Below, piece by piece: positions 13,978-21,271 of a stretch of 31,656 bases of DNA. Within the stretch, counting starts at the first letter, position 1; the number at the start of each line of letters is the position of its first letter. Below the pieces are notes generated by a model. The model had not been told where the DNA came from, made no database searches, and was given only the letters and a program-made list of their open reading frames with translations. Made by a program: the position numbers and the translations under genes. This DNA is from JBOGUF01 sp050696075 (lineage in GTDB: Bacteria; Chloroflexota; Chloroflexia; Thermomicrobiales; UBA6265). The DNA lies in assembly GCA_050696075.1 (NCBI GenBank), contig JBOGUF010000188.1, positions 1 to 31,656 of the forward strand. The letters are read 5' to 3'.

Positions 13978-15248
13978 ATGGCGGCGGGGCAGCAAACGGG
14001 CGGACCGGTGGTCGTGGTCGGAGCCGGGATGGCCGGACTAACCTGCGCCGTCGAGTTGACCCGCGCCGGTCGCGAGGTCGTGGTGCTGGAAGCGGAGGAT
14101 GCGGTTGGGGGCCGGGTGCGGACCGATCTGCACCCGGACGGATACCTCCTTGACCGTGGCTATCAGGTGGTGCTCGACGCATATCCAGCGCTCCGGCGCC
14201 AACTTCACGTGGACACGTTGCGCCCGGGGGCGTTCGACGCCGGAGCGCACATTTGGACGGGGCGGCGGCTGGTGCCCTAGCCGATCCGTTCCGCCACCCG
14301 GCCGCTCTCGTGCGCGACCTGACGACGTCGGTTATTCCCCTCTCCGACAAGCTGCGCCTGGCGCGGTGGCCAAGTGCGGCGGAGGCCGCCGGTGCGCCCG
14401 CGAACGATCTGCCGGCGTGCGTTGCGCTGGAGGCGGCGGGACTGAGCGCGCGCTTCGTCGATCGCTTCGCGCGTCCGTTCTGGGGCGGCATTGCGCTTGA
14501 CCCGTCGCTTGCCTTTAGCACGGGGCCGATGCTGTTTACGCTCAAGATGTTCCTCCCGGGCCGAGCCGTGTTGCCGTCCGGCGGCATGCAGGCGGTGCCG
14601 GAGGCACTGGCGGGGCGTTTGCCGTCTGGTGTCGTGCGGCTGAACCAGCCGGTCGAGCAGATCGTGACTGAGCGAAACCATGTCACCGGCGTCCGCGTCG
14701 CCGGAGAGACGATGCCCGCCTCGGCCGTTGTCGTCGCCACCGATGCGCTTGCCGCCCGCGACCTGACCGGCATCACCGCGATTCCCGAGGCGGGTGTAGG
14801 TTGCGTCACCGTCTACCTGACAGGCACGCGCGATCCCGGTATTGGACGGCGACTCGTGCTCGACGGCACGGGTACGCTTGCCGTCGCCAATCTCGCGGCG
14901 CTTTCGACCGTCGTGCCGTCCTACGCCCCGGCCGGCCGGCATCTGTTGGCCACGGTCATGCTCGGCGAAGGGCCGTTGGCCGAACCGGACGACGAGAAGC
15001 TGTCCCAGATCGCTCGCGAGGAGGCGGCGCTGATGCTCGGCCACGATCCGAGCGACTGGGCGTCGCTTGCCGTGGTCCGCATCCCGTTCTCGCTCTTCGC
15101 CCAGCCGCCGGGAATCTTCGGCCGTCTGCCAGGGAACAGGACAGGTGCGACCGGCCTCTATCTAGCCGGTGAATACACCGTCGACGCCAGCAAGAACGGC
15201 GCGATGCTGAGCGGCGAGGCGGCGGCGCGAGCGGTACTTGAGACGTGA
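13978..15248 (+). pseudogene. FAD-dependent amine-oxidase/phytoene-desaturase-like protein, interrupted by a one-base frameshift
   Basis: A flavoprotein of the amine oxidase/desaturase/protoporphyrinogen oxidase superfamily. The first frame (13978-14280) opens with the dinucleotide-binding VVVVGAGMAGLTCAVEL, then VLEAEDAVGGRVRTD, and halts at TAG 14278. The second frame continues without overlap in homology (LADPFRHPAALVRDL... ) to 15248, including SGGMQAVPEALA and the C-terminal FAD motif GLYLAGEYTVDASKNGAML. Adding one C to the run at 14275-14277 (GTGCCCTAG to GTGCCCCTAG) restores a continuous protein of about 423 residues. It is therefore either a recent homopolymer-slip pseudogene or a base-calling error. 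The substrate is unknown; no carotenoid genes are nearby. The final TGA begins a degenerate heptamer element. Confidence 0.75.
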
Positions 15249-15327
15249 GACGTGAGGCATTAGGCATTAGGATTAGACGGTGCGGTCGGTGGAGAATGAA
15301 GACGTTGTCCCTCACGCCTAACGCCTT
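15246..15327. repeat. Degenerate heptamer inverted-repeat element
   Basis: Left units TGAGACG, TGAGGCA, TTAGGCA and TTAGGAT (15246-15273); the core contains GAGAATGAAGACGTTGTCCC, which matches 16 of 20 bases of the core at 10625-10644; right units CTCACGC and CTAACGC (15311-15324). The first TGA is the stop codon of the FAD-oxidoreductase frame. Its arms are more diverged than in the other copies. Confidence 0.7.
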
Positions 15328-15338
15328 GGAGAATTTCG

Positions 15339-15647
15339 ATGCACGGTGCATACAAAACGCCCGGCGGCAAGCTCGTCGCCGTCGACTTCGAGGTCGCGGA
15401 CGGTCGTCTCCATGGCGTGGCGGTCCACGGCGACTTCTTTCTCTATCCCGAGGAGGCGCTCGCCGACATCACCGGCGCCCTGGAAGGATTGCCGGCCGAT
15501 CTGGCGGAGGCCGAGATCGCCGGGCGGGTGCGCGCGGCGATCCCGCCGGGGACCGAGTGGCTCGGCGCCTCGCCGGAGGCACTGGGGGTGGCGGTGCGGC
15601 GGGCGCTGAGTCCCGCGGAGGCGGAAACGAGCGCATCACATGACTGA
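15339..15647 (+). CDS. Lipoate-protein ligase accessory (C-terminal) subunit, LplB-like
   Basis: A 102-residue protein, ATG 15339 with GGAG 8 bases upstream. The segments YKTPGGKLVAVDFEVADGRLHGVAVHGDFFLYPEEALADI (5-44) match the separate C-terminal domain of lipoate-protein ligase A (YKxPGGKLxxxDxxV...GDFFxYPEEAL). In bipartite ligases, such as that of Thermoplasma, this small subunit is needed for lipoate adenylation by the catalytic subunit. Here its gene precedes the catalytic gene and overlaps it by eight bases (ATG 15640, stop TGA 15645-15647), so the pair is translationally coupled. The organism probably salvages lipoate for pyruvate/2-oxoacid dehydrogenases and the glycine cleavage H protein. 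Confidence 0.85.
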   Translation: MHGAYKTPGGKLVAVDFEVADGRLHGVAVHGDFFLYPEEALADITGALEGLPADLAEAEIAGRVRAAIPPGTEWLGASPEALGVAVRRALSPAEAETSASHD

Positions 15648-16470
15648 TCAGATGACGGTGCAGATGCCGCCGGACGCGACGGTGATCCCGGACGAGTTGG
15701 AGGCGCGCTGGCGGGGCCTTCAATGGCAGCTCATCCCCGGCGTCGCCCGACCGCCGCTCATGAACATGGCGCTCGACGAGGTGCTGACGCTGCGAGTCGG
15801 GCGCGGCGAACGCCCGCCGACGATCCGGATTTGGGGGTGGAGCGCCCCCTGCGTTGTGATCGGCCGGTTCCAGTCGGTGCGTAACGAGGTCAACGAGGAA
15901 GCGGCGCGGGCGTCCGGCATCGAGATCGTGCGCCGGATCAGCGGCGGCGGCGCGATGTTCATCGAGCCGGAGGGCGCGATCACCTACTCGATCTATGCGC
16001 CGGAGGAGATGGCGCGGGGAATGAGCTTCCCCGCCTCCTACGCCTTCTTCGACGCCTGGGTGGTGCGGGCGCTGCGCGATCTTGGCGTGAACGCCTGGTA
16101 CGAACCGCTCAACGACATCACCTCGACGGGGGGCAAGGTCGGCGGGGCGGCGCAGGCGCGGCGCGGCGGCGCGATCCTGCACCACACCACAATGGCCTAC
16201 CAGATGAACATCCCACTCATGCTCCAGGTGTTGCGCATCGGCCAGGAGAAGTTGAGCGACAAGGGAATCACTTCGGCCGAGAAGCGCGTCGGCCCCCTCC
16301 GCCAGCAGACCGACCTGCCGCGCGACGTCATCATCGACCTCCTCGTCGGCAGCTTCCGCGACCGTTTCGGCCTCACCGCCGGCGACGTCACCGGGGATGA
16401 ACTCGCTGAAGCCGAACGGTTGGTGACGGAGCGATTTGGCACGAAGGAGTGGATTTACTTTTTGCCGTGA
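15640..16470 (+). CDS. lplA: Lipoate-protein ligase A, catalytic subunit
   Basis: A 276-residue cytoplasmic enzyme forming lipoyl-AMP and transferring lipoate to lysines of carrier domains. It shows the BPL/LplA fold: LMNMALDEVLTLRV (40-53), PTIRIWGWSAPCVVIGRFQ (60-78), VRRISGGGAMF (97-107, lipoate-binding RRxSGGGA), NDITSTGGKVGGAAQARR (158-175, with K166 at the catalytic position) and GAILHHTTMAY. It lacks the C-terminal accessory domain, which is supplied by the overlapping upstream gene. Octanoyltransferases (LipM) have a catalytic Cys after this fold; GAILHHTT with a flanking accessory domain favours a true ligase. Start 15640 overlaps the upstream stop; ATG 15652 is possible. Confidence 0.88.
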   Translation: MTDQMTVQMPPDATVIPDELEARWRGLQWQLIPGVARPPLMNMALDEVLTLRVGRGERPPTIRIWGWSAPCVVIGRFQSVRNEVNEEAARASGIEIVRRISGGGAMFIEPEGAITYSIYAPEEMARGMSFPASYAFFDAWVVRALRDLGVNAWYEPLNDITSTGGKVGGAAQARRGGAILHHTTMAYQMNIPLMLQVLRIGQEKLSDKGITSAEKRVGPLRQQTDLPRDVIIDLLVGSFRDRFGLTAGDVTGDELAEAERLVTERFGTKEWIYFLP

Positions 16471-16501
16471 CCCTTAACGATGTGGGGGCACGACTCAACC
16501 A

Positions 16502-16530
16502 TTGTTGCCCATTTGCCGCGGTGGTAGGAT
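16502..16530 (+). promoter_or_regulatory. Candidate sigma70 promoter of the Xre/RES module
   Basis: The -35 TTGTTG (16502-16507), a 17-base spacer and the -10 TAGGAT (16525-16530). The start point would fall near 16537, directly at the palindrome that begins at 16539, an arrangement suited to autorepression by the antitoxin. Confidence 0.5.
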
Positions 16531-16538
16531 GCGGCCAA

Positions 16539-16564
16539 AGGGCAATGATGCCCTCCTTAAGGAG
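16539..16564. promoter_or_regulatory. Two adjacent palindromes: candidate antitoxin operator and ribosome-site stem
   Basis: AGGGCA-ATGA-TGCCCT (16539-16554) is a perfect inverted repeat overlapping the expected start point. CTCCTTAAGGAG (16553-16564) is a perfect 12-base palindrome that contains the Shine-Dalgarno AAGGAG of the antitoxin gene. The first suits an Xre operator; the second could pair and hide the ribosome site. Both roles are inferred from position. Confidence 0.4.
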
Positions 16565-16570
16565 AGCCAC

Positions 16571-16921
16571 ATGGTCCAGGCAACCAGCCGTCCTGTTGGT
16601 GATCAAATCGAACAGATTCAGCAACGTCTTGGCGTCTCCGATGAGGAGATCGCCTCCGCACTTGGCGTTGCGCCCCGTACTGTCGCGTCGTGGAGGCGCC
16701 AGGATGCGATGCCTGAGCGTGCGGCGCGCCAACGGCTGGAAGCGCTCGCCGCGCTCGACCGCCATCTCCACGACACGCTCAAGGCCGAGACTGTCGCCCC
16801 CTGGCTCCGAACACGGCCCCACAATCTTGGAGGCATGACGCCCGCCGAGGTCATCGCCAACGGCGAGTTCGACCGGATCGAAGGGCTCCTCACTGTCGTC
16901 GATCACGGCATGTTCGGGTAG
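16571..16921 (+). CDS. Xre/MbcA/ParS-type antitoxin (DUF2384)
   Basis: A 116-residue protein neutralising the RES toxin encoded next. ATG 16571 has AAGGAG 7 bases before it. A helix-turn-helix (about 22-45, VSDEEIASALGVAPRTVASW) is followed by the linker helix RQRLEALAALDRHLHDTL, and the C-terminal toxin-binding module carries WLRTRPHNLGGMTPAEVIANGEFDRIEGLLTVVDHGMFG (about 77-116), the DUF2384 signature (LGGxTPxEvIxxGxxxxI). Length and order match MbcA/ParS antitoxins. The palindrome upstream is a likely autoregulatory site. The toxin gene starts 6 bases after the stop, so they form one operon. Confidence 0.85.
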   Translation: MVQATSRPVGDQIEQIQQRLGVSDEEIASALGVAPRTVASWRRQDAMPERAARQRLEALAALDRHLHDTLKAETVAPWLRTRPHNLGGMTPAEVIANGEFDRIEGLLTVVDHGMFG

Positions 16922-16927
16922 CGTTCG

Positions 16928-17485
16928 GTGGTGGCGCTTCCGCTGGAATGGAACCCGCGGCGCGCGGTTGAGTCGTGCGACATTGTCTCCCTTAAGCAGG
17001 CCGTCTGGCGTGGGCATCGTCGCTCGTACGATGCGCTCGATCACACCGGTTCGCTGCTGCGTTCAGCGCGATTCCATCGCGCCCCTCAAGAATTCGCCGC
17101 TCAACCAACATGGCCTGCCCTGTATACCGCGTTGGACTTGGCGGTGGCGCTCGGCGAGATGCAGCGAAACGTCGACCCGGACGCGCTGAGGCATTATCGT
17201 TTCACCGAACTCTGGGTCCAACTGGAAGCCGTCGTCGATTGCCGCGACCTTGCCGCGCTAGGGCTGGACTTAGCAGACCTTTTCGATGACGTTGACAATT
17301 CGACGCCGCGGACCCTCGCCTCGGCAGCGGTCGGCCTTCGTGTCGAGGGCATGCTCGTGCCTTCCGCTACTCTTATGGGCGGCAATCTGATCATCTTTCC
17401 GCATTTGGTGCGTTCTAGCTCGGTGCTTGTACCCGTGCGATCGATCGACCCCATGCTCGCAAAACGAACTGCCGAACAACCGTGA
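16928..17485 (+). CDS. RES-domain toxin (NAD+-degrading family)
   Basis: A 185-residue toxin beginning at GTG 16928. RES toxins (MbcT type) cleave NAD+ and stop growth unless bound by the Xre antitoxin. The family's order is visible: VWRGHRRSYDALD (26-38, W27 and R28), SLLRSARFHRAP (42-53), PALYTALDLAVALGEM (63-78, conserved Y66 and E77), LGLDLADLFDDVDNSTPRTL (111-130) and GMLVPSATLMGGNLIIFP (141-158, S146). The conserved Arg/Tyr/Glu/Ser set appears complete, so the toxin is probably active. Kynureninase begins 17 bases after its stop; a GTG overlapping the stop (17482) is in frame with it. Confidence 0.82.
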   Translation: MVALPLEWNPRRAVESCDIVSLKQAVWRGHRRSYDALDHTGSLLRSARFHRAPQEFAAQPTWPALYTALDLAVALGEMQRNVDPDALRHYRFTELWVQLEAVVDCRDLAALGLDLADLFDDVDNSTPRTLASAAVGLRVEGMLVPSATLMGGNLIIFPHLVRSSSVLVPVRSIDPMLAKRTAEQP

Positions 17486-17502
17486 CTTCGGGGATAGTTG
17501 GG

Positions 17503-18798
17503 ATGCAGAATCGCGATACCATCACTACCGAAACCCATGCCCGTGCCCTTGACGCGACCGACCCGCTGGCACCATTCCGCGAACGCTTCTACCTCCCTCC
17601 AAACACGATCTACATGGACGGCAACTCCCTCGGGCTCCTCTCGCGGGATGCCGAAGCGGCGGTGCTGCACGCGCTGGAGGAGTGGAAGCGGTTGGCGGTC
17701 GGCGGGTGGCTGGGGGCGGAGCCGGATTGGTTCTCGATTGGGGAGGAGTTAGGGCGGCTGGCGGCGCCGCTGGTCGGGGCCGAGCCGGACGAAGTCGTCG
17801 TCACGGGTACGACGACGGTGAACCTGCATGCCCTGGTTGCCACCTTCTACCGGCCCGAAGGGAAGCGGCGGAAGATCGTCGCCGGCGCGCTCGACTTCCC
17901 GTCGGACGTCTACGCCCTCGCCAGTCAGATCGCGTTGAAAGGCGGCGACCCAGAGAATGATCTGGTGCTCGTTCCGAGCCGTGACGGGCGAACGCTGGAC
18001 GAGGATGACCTGATCGCCGCGATGACAGACGAGGTCGCGCTCGTGCTCCTGCCCTCCGTCCTCTACCGCTCCGGACAATTGCTCGACATGCAACGGCTGA
18101 CGGCGGCGGCGCGTGAGCGAGGGATTGCGATCGGCTTCGACTGCGCCCACTCGGTCGGGGCGATTCCGCACCGCTTCAACGAGTGGGGTGTCGACTTCGC
18201 CTTCTGGTGTACCTACAAGTACCTCAATGCCGGGCCGGGGAGCACCGGCGGACTCTACGTCAACCGGCGCCACTTCGGGTCCGCGCCGGGGCTCGCCGGT
18301 TGGTGGGGCTACCACAAGGACCGCCAGTTCGACATGCGCCACGAGTGGGAAAGCGCGCCGGGAGCCGGAGCCTGGCAAATCAGCACGCCGCCGATCCTCT
18401 CGACCGTACCGCTGCTGGGGACGCTGCGCCTCTTCGCGGAGGCGGGGATCGATCGCGTGCGGGCAAAGTCCCTCAAGCAGACGGCCTACCTGGTCGACCT
18501 GATCGAGGCGATAGGATTGACCGCGTCGCCGTATAGCTATCGCGTAGGCACCCCGCGAGAGCCGGATCGGCGCGGCGGCCACGTCGCCGTTGGGCACGAT
18601 GCCGGGGCGCGCATCAACCGGGCATTGAAACGTCGCGGCGTCGTACCCGACTTCCGCCCGCCCGACATCGTCCGCCTTGCCCCGATCGCCCTCTATACGA
18701 GCTACCACGAGATCTGGCAGGCCGCCCAACATTTGCGCGACATCATCGACACCGGCGAGTACCTGGCGGTCGAGGCAGGGCGAGAACTGGTCGCGTAA
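17503..18798 (+). CDS. kynU: Kynureninase
   Basis: A 431-residue PLP enzyme cleaving kynurenine (or 3-hydroxykynurenine) to anthranilate (or 3-hydroxyanthranilate) and alanine, in tryptophan catabolism and de novo NAD synthesis. ATG 17503 has GGGGA upstream; the in-frame GTG at 17482 overlaps the toxin stop. Family motifs: RFYLPPNTIYMDGNSLG (29-44), VVVTGTTTVNLHAL (98-111), GALDFPSDVYAL (128-139), GIAIGFDCAHSVGA (207-220, D213 binding PLP) and FWCTYKYLNAGPGSTGGLYV (234-253, K239 forming the Schiff base), then GWWGYH. Length is typical. No other kynurenine-pathway gene is visible in the window; the nearest neighbour is the NAD+-degrading toxin, an unusual pairing. Confidence 0.92.
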   Translation: MQNRDTITTETHARALDATDPLAPFRERFYLPPNTIYMDGNSLGLLSRDAEAAVLHALEEWKRLAVGGWLGAEPDWFSIGEELGRLAAPLVGAEPDEVVVTGTTTVNLHALVATFYRPEGKRRKIVAGALDFPSDVYALASQIALKGGDPENDLVLVPSRDGRTLDEDDLIAAMTDEVALVLLPSVLYRSGQLLDMQRLTAAARERGIAIGFDCAHSVGAIPHRFNEWGVDFAFWCTYKYLNAGPGSTGGLYVNRRHFGSAPGLAGWWGYHKDRQFDMRHEWESAPGAGAWQISTPPILSTVPLLGTLRLFAEAGIDRVRAKSLKQTAYLVDLIEAIGLTASPYSYRVGTPREPDRRGGHVAVGHDAGARINRALKRRGVVPDFRPPDIVRLAPIALYTSYHEIWQAAQHLRDIIDTGEYLAVEAGRELVA

Positions 18799-18876
18799 TC
18801 CCACCCATCTTTCCGAGTTTGGCGAGGAATGACGGTGCAGCTTGCCGCTCCTGGCACTGACGTGTAGCCTGCGTCT

Positions 18877-19626
18877 ATGACACGCCGAACATTGAACGAT
18901 CCTGAGCCCGCGAAGGAACGCCGAACGCCGATCGATCCGCCGCCACGCCTCGTGCTCTTCGACCTGGACGACACGCTCTGCGACTACGCGCGGGCGCGGG
19001 CGCTCCGGCTGCGGATCGCCTTTTCGCTGGCGATGGCGGGGCGTTCGGCGGACGGCGTCGTGGACGTCGAGCGACTGATCGCGGAGTCGCTGGCGATCCA
19101 TCCGCACGGGACGGAGCATTTTGCCGAGCTCTTTGGGCGGCACGGTATCGGCGGCGATCACGAAGCGGCAATCGCGGCGGAGTGGTATCGCGCCAACCGG
19201 TTCCACGGTCTCGAACTCTTCGCGGACGCGGTCGAGACGCTGCAAGCGGTCCGGGAAGCGCTGCCGGGCCGCCGGCTCGGCATGGTGACGAACGGGCCGA
19301 CCGAGGTGCAGCGCGCGAAAATCGAGCTGCTCGGGGTCGAAGCCCACGTCGACTTCATCATCATCTCCGAGGAATTTGGCGCGTGGAAACCGGACCCGGC
19401 CATCTTTCGCGAGGCCCTGCGGCTGGGAGAGGCTGAGCCGGGCGATGCCGTCTTCGTCGGCGACTCCCCCGACCACGACATGGCCGGCGCCCGCGCCGCC
19501 GACATTCGCGCGATCTGGGTCAATCGCCTCGGCCGCCCGTGGCCGGCCGAGGCCACGCCGCCCGATTATGAGGTCGCGGACTTGGCGGCGGTGCGCGGTC
19601 TGCTTGGCGCATCGCCGGTCACTTGA
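18877..19626 (+). CDS. HAD-superfamily hydrolase
   Basis: A 249-residue cytoplasmic phosphatase-like enzyme. All four HAD motifs are present: LVLFDLDDTLCDYARA (25-40; nucleophile D29 and acid D31), GMVTNGPTEVQ (135-145; T138), WKPDPAIF (170-177; K171) and VFVGDSPDHDMAGARAAD (193-209; D196 and D201). A helical cap lies between motifs I and II (residues 41-115). It belongs to the YjjG/GmhB-like group of HAD phosphatases that act on nucleotides or small phosphates; the specificity cannot be deduced. The ATG at 18877 is 78 bases after kynureninase, so co-transcription is possible. No strong Shine-Dalgarno is seen before it. Confidence 0.88.
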   Translation: MTRRTLNDPEPAKERRTPIDPPPRLVLFDLDDTLCDYARARALRLRIAFSLAMAGRSADGVVDVERLIAESLAIHPHGTEHFAELFGRHGIGGDHEAAIAAEWYRANRFHGLELFADAVETLQAVREALPGRRLGMVTNGPTEVQRAKIELLGVEAHVDFIIISEEFGAWKPDPAIFREALRLGEAEPGDAVFVGDSPDHDMAGARAADIRAIWVNRLGRPWPAEATPPDYEVADLAAVRGLLGASPVT

Positions 19627-19809
19627 CCATGTGCATCCTGCAGGCCGCGGATTGACGCCGTGCCCCTCGACAGGGGGCGGAACTGACTGCTATCCTGCCG
19701 GGCGTCCGGCGATATTGTCGTGCTGGCGCGCGGATTTGCCGCGCTCTGGCGGCGTGCCGAGCGCGGACGTGTTGGTGCTCCCCCGCGGCGTATTGGAGGT
19801 CCCGAACCG

Positions 19810-21102
19810 GTGCTCGATCCGACCCGTCGACGTGCCCGGCGCTCGGCGAGCCGTCTGTCCGCGCTGGCCGCCGTGCTGATGGTGACGTTGACGCTCGCCG
19901 CCTGCGGTGGCGACGACGACGAAGGCGCGCGGATCGAGTGGAAAGTCGGCACCCCGCCGGGCATGGCCGCGGTCGAGCCGACGCCGCAATCCCCGCGGCA
20001 GCCCGACGCCACGGCGCCGGCCCCGGACCAGACGGCGCCCGCCGAGGAGGCTCCACCCCTGTCCGACGTTGCCTCCGATCCGCCGTCCGGTCCGCTGACG
20101 CCTGAACAACGCGTCGAGTTGCAGCCGAACGAACTCGGGTGGATCCCGATCCTCGAGTATCACAACTTCACGACCAATCCCGACAACGAAGAGCAGTTCA
20201 CGCGGAGCTACGACAACTTTCGAGCCGACCTCGAATGGCTCTACGAGCACAACTTCTATGTCGTCCCGCTGCGCGACATCTTCCTCAACCAGATTGCCGC
20301 CCCGGCCGGCAAACACCCGGTCGCGCTGACCTTTGACGACTCAACGGCTGACCAGTTTCGCTACCTGATCAATGACGACGGATCGGTCGAGATCGATCCG
20401 AACTCCGCCGTCGCCGTGCTGGAGGCCTTTTTCGCCGAGCACCCGGACTTCGGTCGCGGTGGCTTCTTCGGCGTTTTGCCGAAGGCGTGTTTCAACAGGA
20501 CAGCAACAACAGCCGAGAGCGACCAAACTCCCTATTGCGAACAGAAGCTGCAGTGGTTGCTTGACAACGGCTACGAAGTCGGCAACCACACGCTGAATCA
20601 CGCGAGTATTCAGGACGTCGACGACGAGACGTTCACATCGGAGATCGGGGGCGCGATCGACGCGCTGCAGGAGTTCGTGCCCGAGATCACAGCCGATATC
20701 TTCGTCGTGCCCTATGGGATGTACCCGCTCGCCGACGAGCGGGAGAACCAGCGGGAATGGATGCGGAACGGTTTTGAGTACAACGGGCGGACGGTGCAAC
20801 TGCTTGGGTCGTTGCAAGTCGGTTCCAACCCGGCCGTCTCGCCGGTCAGTACCGAATGGGACCCGATGTGGACGCCGCGCATCCAAGCATTCAACCAGGA
20901 TGTGCTCGACGATTGGGGCGGTCTGGACACATGGTTCCCCGCGTTCGAGAACGAGCCCTACATGCTCTACGTCAGCGACGGCAACCCTGACACGATCACG
21001 ATCCCGACCGATCCCCCTTCCGGCCTCGGCGAATTCGACCCCAACAAGGCCGACGGCAAAGAGGTGATCGAGTACGACCCGGAAACCGGCGAGGCGCTCT
21101 GA
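19810..21102 (+). CDS. Lipoprotein polysaccharide deacetylase (NodB-like)
   Basis: A 430-residue lipid-anchored extracytoplasmic enzyme likely removing acetyl groups from a cell-surface or matrix polysaccharide. GTG 19810 has GGAGGT 9 bases upstream and begins an Arg-rich signal with lipobox LTLAAC (C32). A Pro/Ala/Asp-rich linker (40-100) leads to the catalytic domain: WIPILEYHNF (111-120), VALTFDDSTADQF (171-183; D176 and D177 of the NodB pair), EVGNHTLNHAS (256-266; metal-binding H260 and H264) and VVPYGMYP. The order matches carbohydrate esterase family 4, with an inserted segment of unknown role between the FDD and H-x3-H motifs, including two Cys (KACF, PYCEQ). Final residues are acidic. 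Confidence 0.85.
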   Translation: MLDPTRRRARRSASRLSALAAVLMVTLTLAACGGDDDEGARIEWKVGTPPGMAAVEPTPQSPRQPDATAPAPDQTAPAEEAPPLSDVASDPPSGPLTPEQRVELQPNELGWIPILEYHNFTTNPDNEEQFTRSYDNFRADLEWLYEHNFYVVPLRDIFLNQIAAPAGKHPVALTFDDSTADQFRYLINDDGSVEIDPNSAVAVLEAFFAEHPDFGRGGFFGVLPKACFNRTATTAESDQTPYCEQKLQWLLDNGYEVGNHTLNHASIQDVDDETFTSEIGGAIDALQEFVPEITADIFVVPYGMYPLADERENQREWMRNGFEYNGRTVQLLGSLQVGSNPAVSPVSTEWDPMWTPRIQAFNQDVLDDWGGLDTWFPAFENEPYMLYVSDGNPDTITIPTDPPSGLGEFDPNKADGKEVIEYDPETGEAL

Positions 21103-21207
21103 TCGACACGTGCCGCGCGGCATCCCCCGCCTTCAATAGCTCGCCATGACCCCACAATGACTTTCGCTCGACCTCGACCCGGGACCTGGGATTTAGCCAA
21201 GGCTATC

Positions 21208-21236
21208 TTGACAAAAAGGAGAAACAATATTACGAT
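21208..21236 (+). promoter_or_regulatory. Near-consensus sigma70 promoter of the metal cluster
   Basis: TTGACA (21208-21213), exactly 17 bases of AT-rich spacer, then TACGAT (21231-21236). It is the best promoter match in the window. It lies 36 bases before the multicopper-oxidase ATG at 21272, giving a leader of about 30 bases. Confidence 0.65.
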
Positions 21237-21271
21237 TTGGCCATCAGTCAATTCGCCAATCGTGAAGTTGG

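Noticed and set aside
17749..19476. Very long minus-strand open frame opposite kynureninase and the HAD gene
   Set aside because: Its translation is Arg/Asp/Gly-rich with no domain, while the plus-strand frames contain complete family motifs. It is a shadow of GC-rich codon use.
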